From the NCBI GenBank assembly GCA_910585555.1, contig CAJUFU010000031.1:4697-29368 (forward strand): a stretch of DNA of 24,672 nucleotides. Reading direction: 5' to 3'. Below are positions 7,630 through 14,080 of the stretch, in pieces. Under the pieces are notes generated by a model. The model did not search any database, was not told where the DNA came from, and saw only the letters and a list, made by a program, of their open reading frames with translations. The position numbers and the translations under genes were made by a program. This stretch comes from an uncultured Lachnospiraceae bacterium (GTDB lineage: Bacteria > Bacillota > Clostridia > Lachnospirales > Lachnospiraceae). Every line of letters begins with the position of its first letter. The stretch's first letter is position 1.

Positions 7630-8655
7630 TTAATTAAATTTGAAAAATCTTCTGCATATCTTATATCCTTCCACAGATATCTTCCTGCCGCCTTTTCCCG
7701 GCAGATTCATGGAATTACCAAGCACTCCGTAACGTAGCCTCATATACAGCCCCATATCTTTCTGCTTGATATATTTCCAGAGTTCTACCTTCTTTTTAAA
7801 GTTCTCTTCCGTACCAGAACGAATCAGCATAATAGAAGAAATAACTGTAATAATTTCCAGATAGTTTAACATATAGTTCTTCAATTTGCGTCCACTGCAG
7901 ATTTTAGCCTTATTTTCCACAAAATAATCTACCATTATCTTATTGACCTTAATCTGCTGATCGATTCTGCCTATCATGACGTTCTCATTGACAGACTGGT
8001 CTTCTCTTCCTATATAATAGCGGTAAAAGTTAACATCCAGATAATACATATTCTTCACAAAAGGAAGCGGTTCAAATACAAAAATATTATCCACATAGAA
8101 AGTATGCTCCGGCAGTTTCAAACCACACTCTTTCAAGAGCTTTGTGCGGAAGATTACAGAATGCATAAGAATATACTGCCCTTTACGGAAATGCTTTACT
8201 TCATTCCACCCAAAAATCTTATCCTGTGGAAGCGCATGACGGTATTTCATGACCTTATGCTTCTTCTCTCCCTCTTTCTCGTAGACAAAATTACTGATGA
8301 GCATATCAAGCACAGAGCCGTCTGCTATAATCTCGCGCAGCGTGTCCAGAATCTTGAGATAAGCACTGTCCTTTACCCAATCATCACTGTCCACCACCTT
8401 AAAGTACAGACCCGTTGCATGTGCAAGCCCTTCATTAACTGCAGAACCATGGCCGCCGTTTACCTTGTGAATTGCCTTTACAACAGTCGGGTAGCGCGCT
8501 TCATATTCGTCAGCTATCTCTGCCGTCTTATCACTAGAGCCGTCATCCACAACCAGAATCTCTACATCCTCGCCGCCAATAAGCAGTGAGTCGATACACT
8601 TTCTCATATATTCTTGTGAATTATAACAGGGGATTGCCACAGATAATAATTTCAT
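7630..8655 (-). CDS. family 2 glycosyltransferase
   Basis: Transfers a sugar from a nucleotide-sugar donor, probably in cell-surface glycan synthesis; donor and acceptor are unknown. 341 residues with a GT-A fold at the N-terminus: the conserved beta-strand start and Pro-Cys-Tyr-Asn-Ser (9-13), Asp-Asp-Gly-Ser (37-40), and the metal-binding Asp-Ser-Asp-Asp (89-92). No membrane helix is evident. The ATG at 8655 matches where such proteins usually begin, but its upstream site is poor (AGGAAAGG lies about 15 nt away); an in-frame ATG at 8709 would add 18 residues and has no site. It stands alone, 130 nt downstream of the mutY fusion, with no other glycan genes adjacent. Confidence 0.87.
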   Translation of the reverse strand: MKLLSVAIPCYNSQEYMRKCIDSLLIGGEDVEILVVDDGSSDKTAEIADEYEARYPTVVKAIHKVNGGHGSAVNEGLAHATGLYFKVVDSDDWVKDSAYLKILDTLREIIADGSVLDMLISNFVYEKEGEKKHKVMKYRHALPQDKIFGWNEVKHFRKGQYILMHSVIFRTKLLKECGLKLPEHTFYVDNIFVFEPLPFVKNMYYLDVNFYRYYIGREDQSVNENVMIGRIDQQIKVNKIMVDYFVENKAKICSGRKLKNYMLNYLEIITVISSIMLIRSGTEENFKKKVELWKYIKQKDMGLYMRLRYGVLGNSMNLPGKGGRKISVEGYKICRRFFKFN

Positions 8656-8785
8656 GGTTTTATAACCGTACCTTTCCTGAAATTCCCTCCTGGCTACACA
8701 ACGTACCATAACAACAGTCTGTCAGAACTTCATTTATTACTTTGACATTCTAACACAAAATTATCCATAATTGTTTATCTGTTTC

Positions 8786-10558
8786 TTAGGAATTTCTTAT
8801 TTTTCCCCTGTTCCGCTTCATCTCCACATGTTCTGCATAGGCAGCAAACGCTGAAGGAATCGGATAGGCCGTCTTCGTTTCCTCCGGGTCAATAAAGATA
8901 AAACCGTGCTCTTCCAGCCCGCCTTCTCTATGGGAAAGTTCATCCACCCGAATCCTGTATCCTGTCATATGCCATTCCTTATGTGTAAAAATATGTTTGG
9001 CTGGCGCAAGCTTCTGAATCCTGATCGGCGATAACCCAAGTCCTCTCAGATATGCAATCACCTGTTCCTCCTCCTGGTATCCCTCCATGGATGGGAACTC
9101 ATACATACCTGCAAGAAGTCCCTTGTCCGGTCTTTTGTGGAGCGCTACCAGATTTGCATCCTGTATGACCAATATTGTTTTCTTCTCAATGTGTCTGGGC
9201 TTCTTTGAGGCTTTCTTCGGGAATTCCCCCACCCTTTCCTGTTCTCTGGCCTGACACAATTCCCTCCATGGACATTCCGTACATTTCGCCGCACCGTTGG
9301 GAATACAAACCATTGCTCCAAGTTCCATCATCGCCTGATTGAAATCGCCTGGGCGGTCTGCAGGCATTATCCCTGCCAGATCTTCCTCCACAGCCCTTTT
9401 TACCTTAGCATCCAGAATATCCCTCTCATCCATCCTGAGCCTTGAGAGAATCCGCAGCACGTTGCCATCCACCGCAGGCTGAACCTGTCCGAAAGCAATA
9501 GAGGCGATTGCGCCCGCCGTATAGCTTCCTATCCCAGGCAGTTTCAGAAGCTCTTCGTATTTGCCTGGAATCTGGCCCCCATATTCTGAGACCACTTTCA
9601 TGGCCGCTTTTTTTAAATTCCTTGCCCGGTTGTAGTACCCAAGTCCTTCCCATAATTTCAGAAGCTTTTCTTCCTCCACAGCCGCCAGGCTCTCCACATC
9701 GGGAAGTGCCTGTAAAAACCTGTCATAATAGGCCTTCACGGCCTCCACCCTGGTCTGCTGCAACATGATCTCCGACAGCCACACATGATAAGGGGTTGGT
9801 TCTTCCCTCCAGGGCAGAATCCTTCTGCCTGCGTCATACCATGCCAGCAGAGGCTGCGCAATCCGGTCCAGACTATCCACAAAAACAGGCACCGGCTCAT
9901 CTATGGTAAGACTATCCTCTCCCACCATACAATCATAGGCAAGAATCCTGACCCCTGCACTTCTGGCCCGCTGTAGTACTTCTCCGAAAGCAGGCTGGGT
10001 ATTCCAGTTAGGTTCCACATATCTGATACCCTTCATCTGAATGACAAACATAAGATAGGCCTCAAAACCCTGCTTTCGCGCCTCAATCAATTCTTCTACA
10101 TGTTTTACCGCACGCTGCGACGGTGCATCGGGAAATGCTGCCACGTCATGATTCTCAAGCGTAACGCCCTTGACCTCCATAAAGGCCTTCCTGCCGGAAG
10201 CGCTCTCCATATAGAAGTCAAATCGGGAATGGCCAAAAGTCGTTTCCGGTCTGAGCAGACTAATGTCTTTATATAATCCACCGTCCGCAAGCCATTCCCC
10301 CACCACCTTATTGGGCGCATTGGAGTCCATATTGACCAGACGGCCTCCCTTATCCACCATCACCAGATCATAAGCCGTAGAGCGCTCCTTATCATCACTC
10401 GTCTCTAAGTACACCTGTGCATTGTCCTGCAAAAGTTCCCTGCATCTGCCTGTATTCTTAACATGCACTTTCTCCCGTTTTCCCATCAGTTCCACGTAAG
10501 CAATAAACCGATTGGGGCGTTCTATAAATCTGGCCGGTACAATTTTATGGTATTTCAT
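8786..10558 (-). CDS. mutY: fusion of SfsA-type nuclease and A/G-specific adenine glycosylase MutY
   Basis: One uninterrupted 590-residue frame with two proteins. Residues 1 to about 228 are SfsA (sugar fermentation stimulation protein, a putative DNA/RNA nuclease), with Asp114 and Glu128-x-Lys130 in a PD-(D/E)xK-like arrangement. Residues about 232-590 are a complete MutY: Glu263 in Leu-Ser-Glu-Ile-Met-Leu-Gln-Gln (catalytic acid position), the helix-hairpin-helix Leu-Pro-Gly-Ile-Gly (340-344), Asp364 in Val-Asp-Gly-Asn, the [4Fe-4S] cysteines 418/426/429/435 spaced C-x7-C-x2-C-x5-C (E. coli has x6), and a C-terminal NUDIX-like domain (about 460-575) that in the family reads 8-oxoguanine. 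MutY removes adenine opposite 8-oxoG. The ATG at 10558 is one base after the stop of the 5'-nucleotidase gene, with AAGGA inside that gene's end, so translation is probably coupled. The SfsA role in repair is inference. Confidence 0.93.
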   Translation of the reverse strand: MKYHKIVPARFIERPNRFIAYVELMGKREKVHVKNTGRCRELLQDNAQVYLETSDDKERSTAYDLVMVDKGGRLVNMDSNAPNKVVGEWLADGGLYKDISLLRPETTFGHSRFDFYMESASGRKAFMEVKGVTLENHDVAAFPDAPSQRAVKHVEELIEARKQGFEAYLMFVIQMKGIRYVEPNWNTQPAFGEVLQRARSAGVRILAYDCMVGEDSLTIDEPVPVFVDSLDRIAQPLLAWYDAGRRILPWREEPTPYHVWLSEIMLQQTRVEAVKAYYDRFLQALPDVESLAAVEEEKLLKLWEGLGYYNRARNLKKAAMKVVSEYGGQIPGKYEELLKLPGIGSYTAGAIASIAFGQVQPAVDGNVLRILSRLRMDERDILDAKVKRAVEEDLAGIMPADRPGDFNQAMMELGAMVCIPNGAAKCTECPWRELCQAREQERVGEFPKKASKKPRHIEKKTILVIQDANLVALHKRPDKGLLAGMYEFPSMEGYQEEEQVIAYLRGLGLSPIRIQKLAPAKHIFTHKEWHMTGYRIRVDELSHREGGLEEHGFIFIDPEETKTAYPIPSAFAAYAEHVEMKRNRGKIRNS

Positions 10559-10559
10559 A

Positions 10560-11501
10560 TCAACTACTGTCCTTCTTCTCTATCTCCTCTGAGACATCCC
10601 GGTTCTTGTAAGGAACCCTTGCCGCCGGAACCACCTCGGAGGCCGGACCGGTATGAACGGACTGATCATCAAAGAATATATGCGCCCCAAAAGCCTGCAA
10701 TACATCCTTCTTGCGGATTCCTCCCAAGAAAAACACTTCATCGATACGCACATTCCATGCGCGCAGGGTACGAATGACCCGTTCGTGTGTGGGCGCGCAT
10801 CTTGTGGTGACAAGAGCCGTCCGGATTGGCGTCTCCTCTCCCGGAAAGTCTTTCTGCAACTCTGATAATGTCTTTAAAAACTTGGCAAAAGGGCCTGCCT
10901 GAAGGGGATTATTGGCATTACGCCTCTCATTTTCCTCAAAAGCCTCAAGCCCCTGTTCTTGATAGATGCGCTCCGACTCATCGGAAAACAATACCGCATC
11001 TCCATCAAAGGCAATCCTGATCTGCCTGATCTGATGCTCACAGTCATAGGTCAAAATCCCGTCCGTACAGATAATACCTGCCGCAATATTAGAATCGATT
11101 GCCCGCTGTACATCGTCCTCGTATGCCGAAAGGAATAAATCTGTTTTAAACGCCGTCAGATACGGGGCTAACGATGCGCCGCTGGCCAAAACTGCCCGGG
11201 TAATATTCAATCCATAATATTCAATGGCTTTAAAGACCCGCAGGGAAGTATCCGGACTGTTCCTGGACATAATGATAACCTCCACGCGCCCTTCTTTTCC
11301 CGGTAGTTCATTGAGATTCAAAAGCGCTTTCACAAGGGGAAAACCCGGCCCCGGACGAAGCACATCATTCTCATGCTCTATCTGGTAACGGCAGTATGCC
11401 TCCACCCCGTCCTCCTCAAATATGCTGTTCTCATAAGTCAGATCAAACAATGCCCTGGAGGAAACGCCCACTACAAGTTTATTTTCCAGATCATAAGCCA
11501 T
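10560..11501 (-). CDS. cytosolic 5'-nucleotidase (NT5C1-like, PF06189 type)
   Basis: Predicted to hydrolyse nucleoside 5'-monophosphates to nucleoside and phosphate. 313 residues, no signal peptide. Features like the family: N-terminal Gly-Val-Ser-Ser-Arg-Ala-Leu-Phe-Asp-Leu (12-21), Ser-Arg-Asn-Ser-Pro-Asp-Thr (79-85), Ala-Phe-Asp-Gly-Asp-Ala-Val (HAD-like, about 163-169), and Gly-Gly-Ile-Arg-Lys-Lys-Asp-Val-Leu followed by a Phe-Phe-Asp-Asp-Gln near 277-284. The start at 11501 is firm: AGGAGG is 7 nt upstream. It follows the DUF1653 gene by 111 nt without a clear terminator and ends one base before the SfsA-MutY start. Substrate preference is not visible. Confidence 0.88.
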   Translation of the reverse strand: MAYDLENKLVVGVSSRALFDLTYENSIFEEDGVEAYCRYQIEHENDVLRPGPGFPLVKALLNLNELPGKEGRVEVIIMSRNSPDTSLRVFKAIEYYGLNITRAVLASGASLAPYLTAFKTDLFLSAYEDDVQRAIDSNIAAGIICTDGILTYDCEHQIRQIRIAFDGDAVLFSDESERIYQEQGLEAFEENERRNANNPLQAGPFAKFLKTLSELQKDFPGEETPIRTALVTTRCAPTHERVIRTLRAWNVRIDEVFFLGGIRKKDVLQAFGAHIFFDDQSVHTGPASEVVPAARVPYKNRDVSEEIEKKDSS

Positions 11502-11552
11502 AAGGATACCTCCTGTCTAAAAGTATGGTCCTCTGTTTTCTAACATTTCTCA

Positions 11553-11569
11553 CAATCCTTCCGGGATTG
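11553..11569. repeat. short perfect hairpin in the DUF1653-nucleotidase gap
   Basis: CAATCC (11553-11558) and GGATTG (11564-11569) flank a 5-nt loop. No T-run follows on the minus strand, so it is a poor terminator and readthrough from the DUF1653 gene is expected. Confidence 0.5.
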
Positions 11570-11612
11570 ACAGACGACTTTCTTTCACACAGGGGCACCC
11601 GCTGTAAAAGAC

Positions 11613-12263
11613 TTATCTCAATCTGTTACACTCGAACTTCTCAAAAGTGAGCAGACAACTCCTGAGCTCTTCATATCTGTCTTCCACATCGCCATCTTTG
11701 ATCTCTAAATCCACAGCCACCGCCATAGTGTTTATCATCTCATCCGTAATCCGATTGCGCAGTGAAGTAAGAATATTCAGTCTCTGCTCATAAGAATTCG
11801 CATCCAGAAATTCCAATACCAGAGGATCGATATTTATTTGTTCTTCAGGCTCCGTCATATTCTCCTGCAAAGTAACGGTCTGCGCCTGTATCTGCGTCTC
11901 ATGCAAATCAGACCGCTGTTGTCCGGATTGTGCCTCATCGAGATTCGATTGCTGCTTGCCAGAATGGGTCTCATAAAAACCAGATTGCTTCTGTCTGGAA
12001 TGTGCCTCATAAGCATCGGCCGGCTCATCCATATCCTGTAAAAGTTCAAAACAATATTTCTGCTTTATCTCCGGATATTTGACGTGATCGACCTCTTCCA
12101 TAAATGTAGAAAGCGGACGCACATAAATTTCAAACGTGTCATACATCGCCTGATAGACTACCATCATTTCCCGCGTCTCGCTATTTCTGGCAAGACAGCG
12201 GATTTGATACAAATTGCCTTTAAAATGTCTGTACATTTCCTGTGGTTTGGGATTATGTCTCAT
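11613..12263 (-). CDS. DUF1653-domain protein with 12-residue tandem repeats
   Basis: 216 residues, cytosolic, highly polar. Residues about 9-58 match the DUF1653 pattern: Tyr-Arg-His-Phe-Lys-Gly-Asn-x-Tyr, Ser-Glu-Thr, Met-Val-Val-Tyr-Gln, Val-Arg-Pro-Leu. The molecular function of DUF1653 is unknown to me. Residues 85-132 are four 12-residue repeats (positions 1-2 Tyr/Asp/His-Glu, position 4 His/Gln, mostly Gln-rich after), an apparent linker. A third part, about 140-216, is charged and helical. The ATG at 12263 has AGGAG 6 nt upstream. Two promoters precede it: an SOS-type one at 12397-12445 and a closer one at 12284-12311. The 5'-nucleotidase and SfsA-MutY genes follow on the same strand. 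Confidence 0.8.
   Translation of the reverse strand: MRHNPKPQEMYRHFKGNLYQIRCLARNSETREMMVVYQAMYDTFEIYVRPLSTFMEEVDHVKYPEIKQKYCFELLQDMDEPADAYEAHSRQKQSGFYETHSGKQQSNLDEAQSGQQRSDLHETQIQAQTVTLQENMTEPEEQINIDPLVLEFLDANSYEQRLNILTSLRNRITDEMINTMAVAVDLEIKDGDVEDRYEELRSCLLTFEKFECNRLR
11868..12011 (-). repeat. four tandem 36-bp repeats inside the DUF1653 gene
   Basis: Four in-frame 12-codon units encode residues 85-96, 97-108, 109-120 and 121-132. The first three share Glu at 2, Ser at 5 and Ser at 10, with Gln-rich centres; the fourth is degraded. DNA of the units is similar but not identical, suggesting old duplication rather than a fresh slippage tract. Confidence 0.8.
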
Positions 12264-12283
12264 ATACTGCTCCTATCTGATTC

Positions 12284-12317
12284 ATTATAGACAGCATGTA
12301 ACTGTGTCCAACATGCT
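12284..12317 (-). promoter_or_regulatory. second, proximal promoter of the DUF1653 gene with an inverted repeat
   Basis: Minus strand: -35 TTGGAC (12306-12311), 16-bp spacer, -10 TATAAT (12284-12289). The expected start lies only some 13 nt before the ATG at 12263. A 7-bp inverted repeat (AGCATGT 12293-12299, ACATGCT 12311-12317, 11-bp gap) straddles the -35 and could be an operator for an unidentified regulator. Confidence 0.5.
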
Positions 12318-12353
12318 CTTTAATAGTATAGTCCCAAACCGGAGAAATGTCAT
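12285..12353 (-). CDS. possible 22-residue peptide ORF just behind the SOS promoter
   Basis: ATG at 12353, stop TAA at 12285-12287, 22 codons, with a strong purine-rich site (GAGGGG, about 6-7 nt upstream). The peptide is mildly hydrophobic with Arg5, Lys12, Asp16 and two cysteines near the end. It would be the first ORF on the transcript from 12397-12445 and ends before the DUF1653 gene. It could be a leader peptide, a small SOS-induced membrane peptide, or chance; nothing in the sequence decides. Confidence 0.3.
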   Translation of the reverse strand: MTFLRFGTILLKSMLDTVTCCL

Positions 12354-12396
12354 TCCTTTCCCCTCGCAAAATTCATCTATTTTATTTACGCCCATA

Positions 12397-12445
12397 AGAA
12401 CGTTTGTTCTGCTTCAATTATAGAACAAACGTTCTCCAATGTCAA
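12397..12445 (-). promoter_or_regulatory. SOS-type promoter: consensus sigma-70 promoter with two LexA-like boxes
   Basis: Minus strand: -35 TTGACA (12440-12445), 17-bp spacer, -10 TATAAT (12417-12422), both perfect. Two 14-base boxes, AGAACAAACGTTCT at 12422-12435 and its exact reverse complement at 12397-12410, have centres 25 bp apart. Each fits GAAC-N4-GTTC, the core of the Firmicute LexA (DinR) box. One fills the promoter spacer, the other covers the expected start site, a classic repressor layout. The -35 overlaps the stop codon of the upstream gene. The two boxes could also pair as an RNA hairpin, but no T-run follows. Confidence 0.78.
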
Positions 12446-12801
12446 TCAGTCAATTCAATCAAAACCTTACAATCGTCATCTGCCAATTTCTCTCGCAATA
12501 GCATCTGCCTTAACTGTTCCTGCTTCATCTGGTCAAGTCTGCCTATCCTTTTGTGATGAACAGCCACTGTGTAGGTCCTCTTTCCATTCCTCTTTATCCA
12601 GTTTACCGTGATGCCGCTGTCCGGATATCCCTGTCCCGCAAGCGTACTTTTGATGTGTTTGACAAACGTCTCTTCCCACGCTGTATATCGCTCATCATCC
12701 TTCATGGGATTGGTCTTTTCCTTGCTCATCACCGTTCCGCTTACACAAAAAGCAATGATCAGAATCAACAAAACTGTTGCTATTACAAATCCATTCTTCA
12801 T
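12442..12801 (-). CDS. small single-pass membrane protein, unknown function
   Basis: 119 residues. A hydrophobic segment at about 5-24 after two lysines looks like an uncleaved signal anchor, putting the remaining ~90 charged residues outside the cytoplasm. That part shows an alternating pattern (residues about 60-85, Ile-Thr-Val-Asn-Trp... Tyr-Thr-Val-Ala-Val) that may be beta-strand, then a charged helix. I do not recognise the family. The ATG at 12801 has GGAAGGTGG just upstream. The next genes downstream start from the SOS-type promoter that overlaps this gene's stop codon. Confidence 0.7.
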   Translation of the reverse strand: MKNGFVIATVLLILIIAFCVSGTVMSKEKTNPMKDDERYTAWEETFVKHIKSTLAGQGYPDSGITVNWIKRNGKRTYTVAVHHKRIGRLDQMKQEQLRQMLLREKLADDDCKVLIELTD

Positions 12802-12887
12802 ATGCCCACCTTCCTATAGCCGTTCTCTTCTGAAATCGCCGTTCTCTGCCACCGGCTGACAGCGCCCTGCTGTACTTGAACCCTTTG

Positions 12888-12919
12888 ATAGGACTACCAT
12901 ATCACTTTATCAGTCCTAT
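12888..12919. promoter_or_regulatory. inverted repeat in a divergent gene gap, possible operator
   Basis: ATAGGACT (12888-12895) and AGTCCTAT (12912-12919) are perfect inverted copies with a 16-bp gap, between the small membrane protein gene (-) and ybaK (+). The half-site centres are 24 bp apart. It may be an operator shared by both genes. Confidence 0.4.
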
Positions 12920-12936
12920 AAATGGGACAATGACTT

Positions 12937-12965
12937 TTGCTTTTATTCATTTTCTCTGTTATAAT
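12937..12965 (+). promoter_or_regulatory. promoter of ybaK
   Basis: -35 TTGCTT (12937-12942), 17-bp spacer, perfect -10 TATAAT (12960-12965), giving a leader near 28 nt that holds the AGGAG site of the gene at 13000. Confidence 0.55.
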
Positions 12966-12999
12966 CGTTATGCAGGCAAAACACACAGGAGAAATCATT

Positions 13000-13479
13000 A
13001 TGAAAAATAAAGAAGCCAAAACAAACGCAATCAGACTCTTAGAGCAGAAAAAGCTCAACTTTAAAGTGCACGATTATTCCCAGTCAGACATCATAAGCGG
13101 TCCGGATGTGGCCGCCTATTTAAACGAAAACCCTGACAGGGTTTTTAAAACCTTGGTTACAGTCGGCAAGTCGAATGATCATTATGTTTTTCTTGTACCG
13201 GTAAACAGGGAACTGGATTTAAAGAAAGCCGCGCAGGCTGTAGACGAGAAAAATATCAGCATGGTCAAATCCAAAGAATTGCTGCCGCTGACAGGCTATA
13301 TCCACGGCGGCTGCTCTCCCATTGGCATGAAGAAGTTTTTTACAACAATTATAGATGCCAGCGCCAAAGATTTTGATGAAATCATCTTCAGCGCCGGCAA
13401 AATAGGTTTTCAGATTGAAATGAGCTTAGAAGACCTTAAAAAAATCATTCCATTTCGTTTCGATGAGATAACTATATAA
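13000..13479 (+). CDS. ybaK: YbaK-type Cys-tRNA(Pro) deacylase
   Basis: Aminoacyl-tRNA editing protein that hydrolyses mischarged Cys-tRNA(Pro). 159 residues, the family length. Seen: Val-Phe-Lys-Thr-Leu with Lys50 (the lysine essential in YbaK), and Gly-Gly-Cys-Ser-Pro-Ile-Gly (103-109), the substrate-binding loop of the YbaK/ProX fold. The ATG at 13000 is preferred over one at 12937 because AGGAG lies 8 nt before it and the longer start would overlap the promoter. It stands alone on the plus strand and its end overlaps by 8 bases the tail of a remnant on the other strand. Confidence 0.93.
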   Translation: MKNKEAKTNAIRLLEQKKLNFKVHDYSQSDIISGPDVAAYLNENPDRVFKTLVTVGKSNDHYVFLVPVNRELDLKKAAQAVDEKNISMVKSKELLPLTGYIHGGCSPIGMKKFFTTIIDASAKDFDEIIFSAGKIGFQIEMSLEDLKKIIPFRFDEITI

Positions 13480-13612
13480 TACTATGATGTAACAGAAACT
13501 GCCTAACTCCTTCCATAAAATGATTGATAGCGTGGCAGTTGCCATCTGAATGTACTATCATTTTATTCATAATTTCGGATAGATTCATTTGCTGTTTCTT
13601 CCGGCCAGCCAT
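13472..13612 (-). pseudogene. possible remnant of an HD-domain protein N-terminus
   Basis: A 46-codon minus-strand reading (ATG at 13612, alternative ATG at 13588, stop at 13472-13474). Its middle, about residues 9-34, resembles to my eye the N-terminus of small HD-domain proteins of Lachnospiraceae: a helix ending Asn-Lys-Met-Ile, then Asp-Gly-Asn, then Ile-Asn-His-Phe. After His-Phe the resemblance stops and the frame ends within the convergent ybaK gene, with no HD motif. It is either a truncated remnant or chance. No good promoter or ribosome-binding site is seen. Confidence 0.3.
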
Positions 13613-13662
13613 TACGATTTTCCACGAATGTCTTACGCCGAAATTGTCATGTATAATCGAAC

Positions 13663-13956
13663 CTACTCCTCCACCGGCTTAAATCTGTCAAAGACCTTCT
13701 CGCCGCAGCATACGTGTCTGGAACCGTCTGCCTCTGTAATGATATAATCGCCCTCTCCGATAAAGGTCTTGCCTCTTCTATGCAGAATATAGGGGCAGAC
13801 AATAGCGCCGTTTTCTTTCTTGACCTGAATCAAGGAATCGGTCACATACCACCCTCTCGTCACCACATCCGTCCAGAGTTCAAAGCCATCCTCCATGCCT
13901 TTCCCCACTTCATACTTCTCCACATTCACCTCAAATGATGTACGTATACATTTCAT
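13663..13956 (-). CDS. small protein resembling PGDYG-motif proteins, function unknown
   Basis: 97 residues, no membrane segment. The C-terminal half has Gly-Lys-Thr-Phe-Ile-Gly-Glu-Gly-Asp-Tyr-Ile (about 62-72), close to the Pro-Gly-Asp-Tyr-Gly motif of a small uncharacterised family, followed by Cys-Cys and Asp-Arg-Phe-Lys-Pro. The start at 13956 is firm: AAGGAGG stands 6 nt upstream. A perfect 14-bp palindrome (13972-13985) lies directly before this ribosome-binding site. Its function is not known to me and the family link is tentative. Confidence 0.7.
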   Translation of the reverse strand: MKCIRTSFEVNVEKYEVGKGMEDGFELWTDVVTRGWYVTDSLIQVKKENGAIVCPYILHRRGKTFIGEGDYIITEADGSRHVCCGEKVFDRFKPVEE

Positions 13957-13971
13957 AATCTGCCTCCTTCT

Positions 13972-13985
13972 GTACGATATCGTAC
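13972..13985. promoter_or_regulatory. 14-bp perfect palindrome in the leader of the PGDYG-like gene
   Basis: GTACGATATCGTAC reads the same on both strands and ends 3 bases before AAGGAGG of the 13956 start. Size and position suit a dimeric repressor operator; the regulator is unknown. Confidence 0.45.
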
Positions 13986-14080
13986 TCTATCTATGATTTA
14001 TCAACACGATACTCAACTTCATCATGGCATATTTGAAGTCCCGGCTCAAATGGCCGCTATCGTTTCTTCTAACGAAATAA

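Noticed and set aside
8742..8766. Plus-strand TTGACA followed by AT-rich sequence
   Set aside because: The only -10-like hexamer is 19 bp away and it would transcribe antisense into the mutY fusion with no gene to serve.
12397..12435. Reading the 14-base inverted pair as a terminator of the small membrane protein gene
   Set aside because: The stem is perfect but no T-run follows on the minus strand, and the consensus promoter and LexA-like box pattern explain it better.
12866..12890. GGTTCAAG on the minus strand, like a tRNA T-loop
   Set aside because: No acceptor stem, D-arm or anticodon arm can be built around it.
14066..14078. 12-base sequence TTCTTCTAACGA also present near 22507
   Set aside because: Dozens of shared 12-mers are expected by chance in a window of this size, and the flanks do not match.
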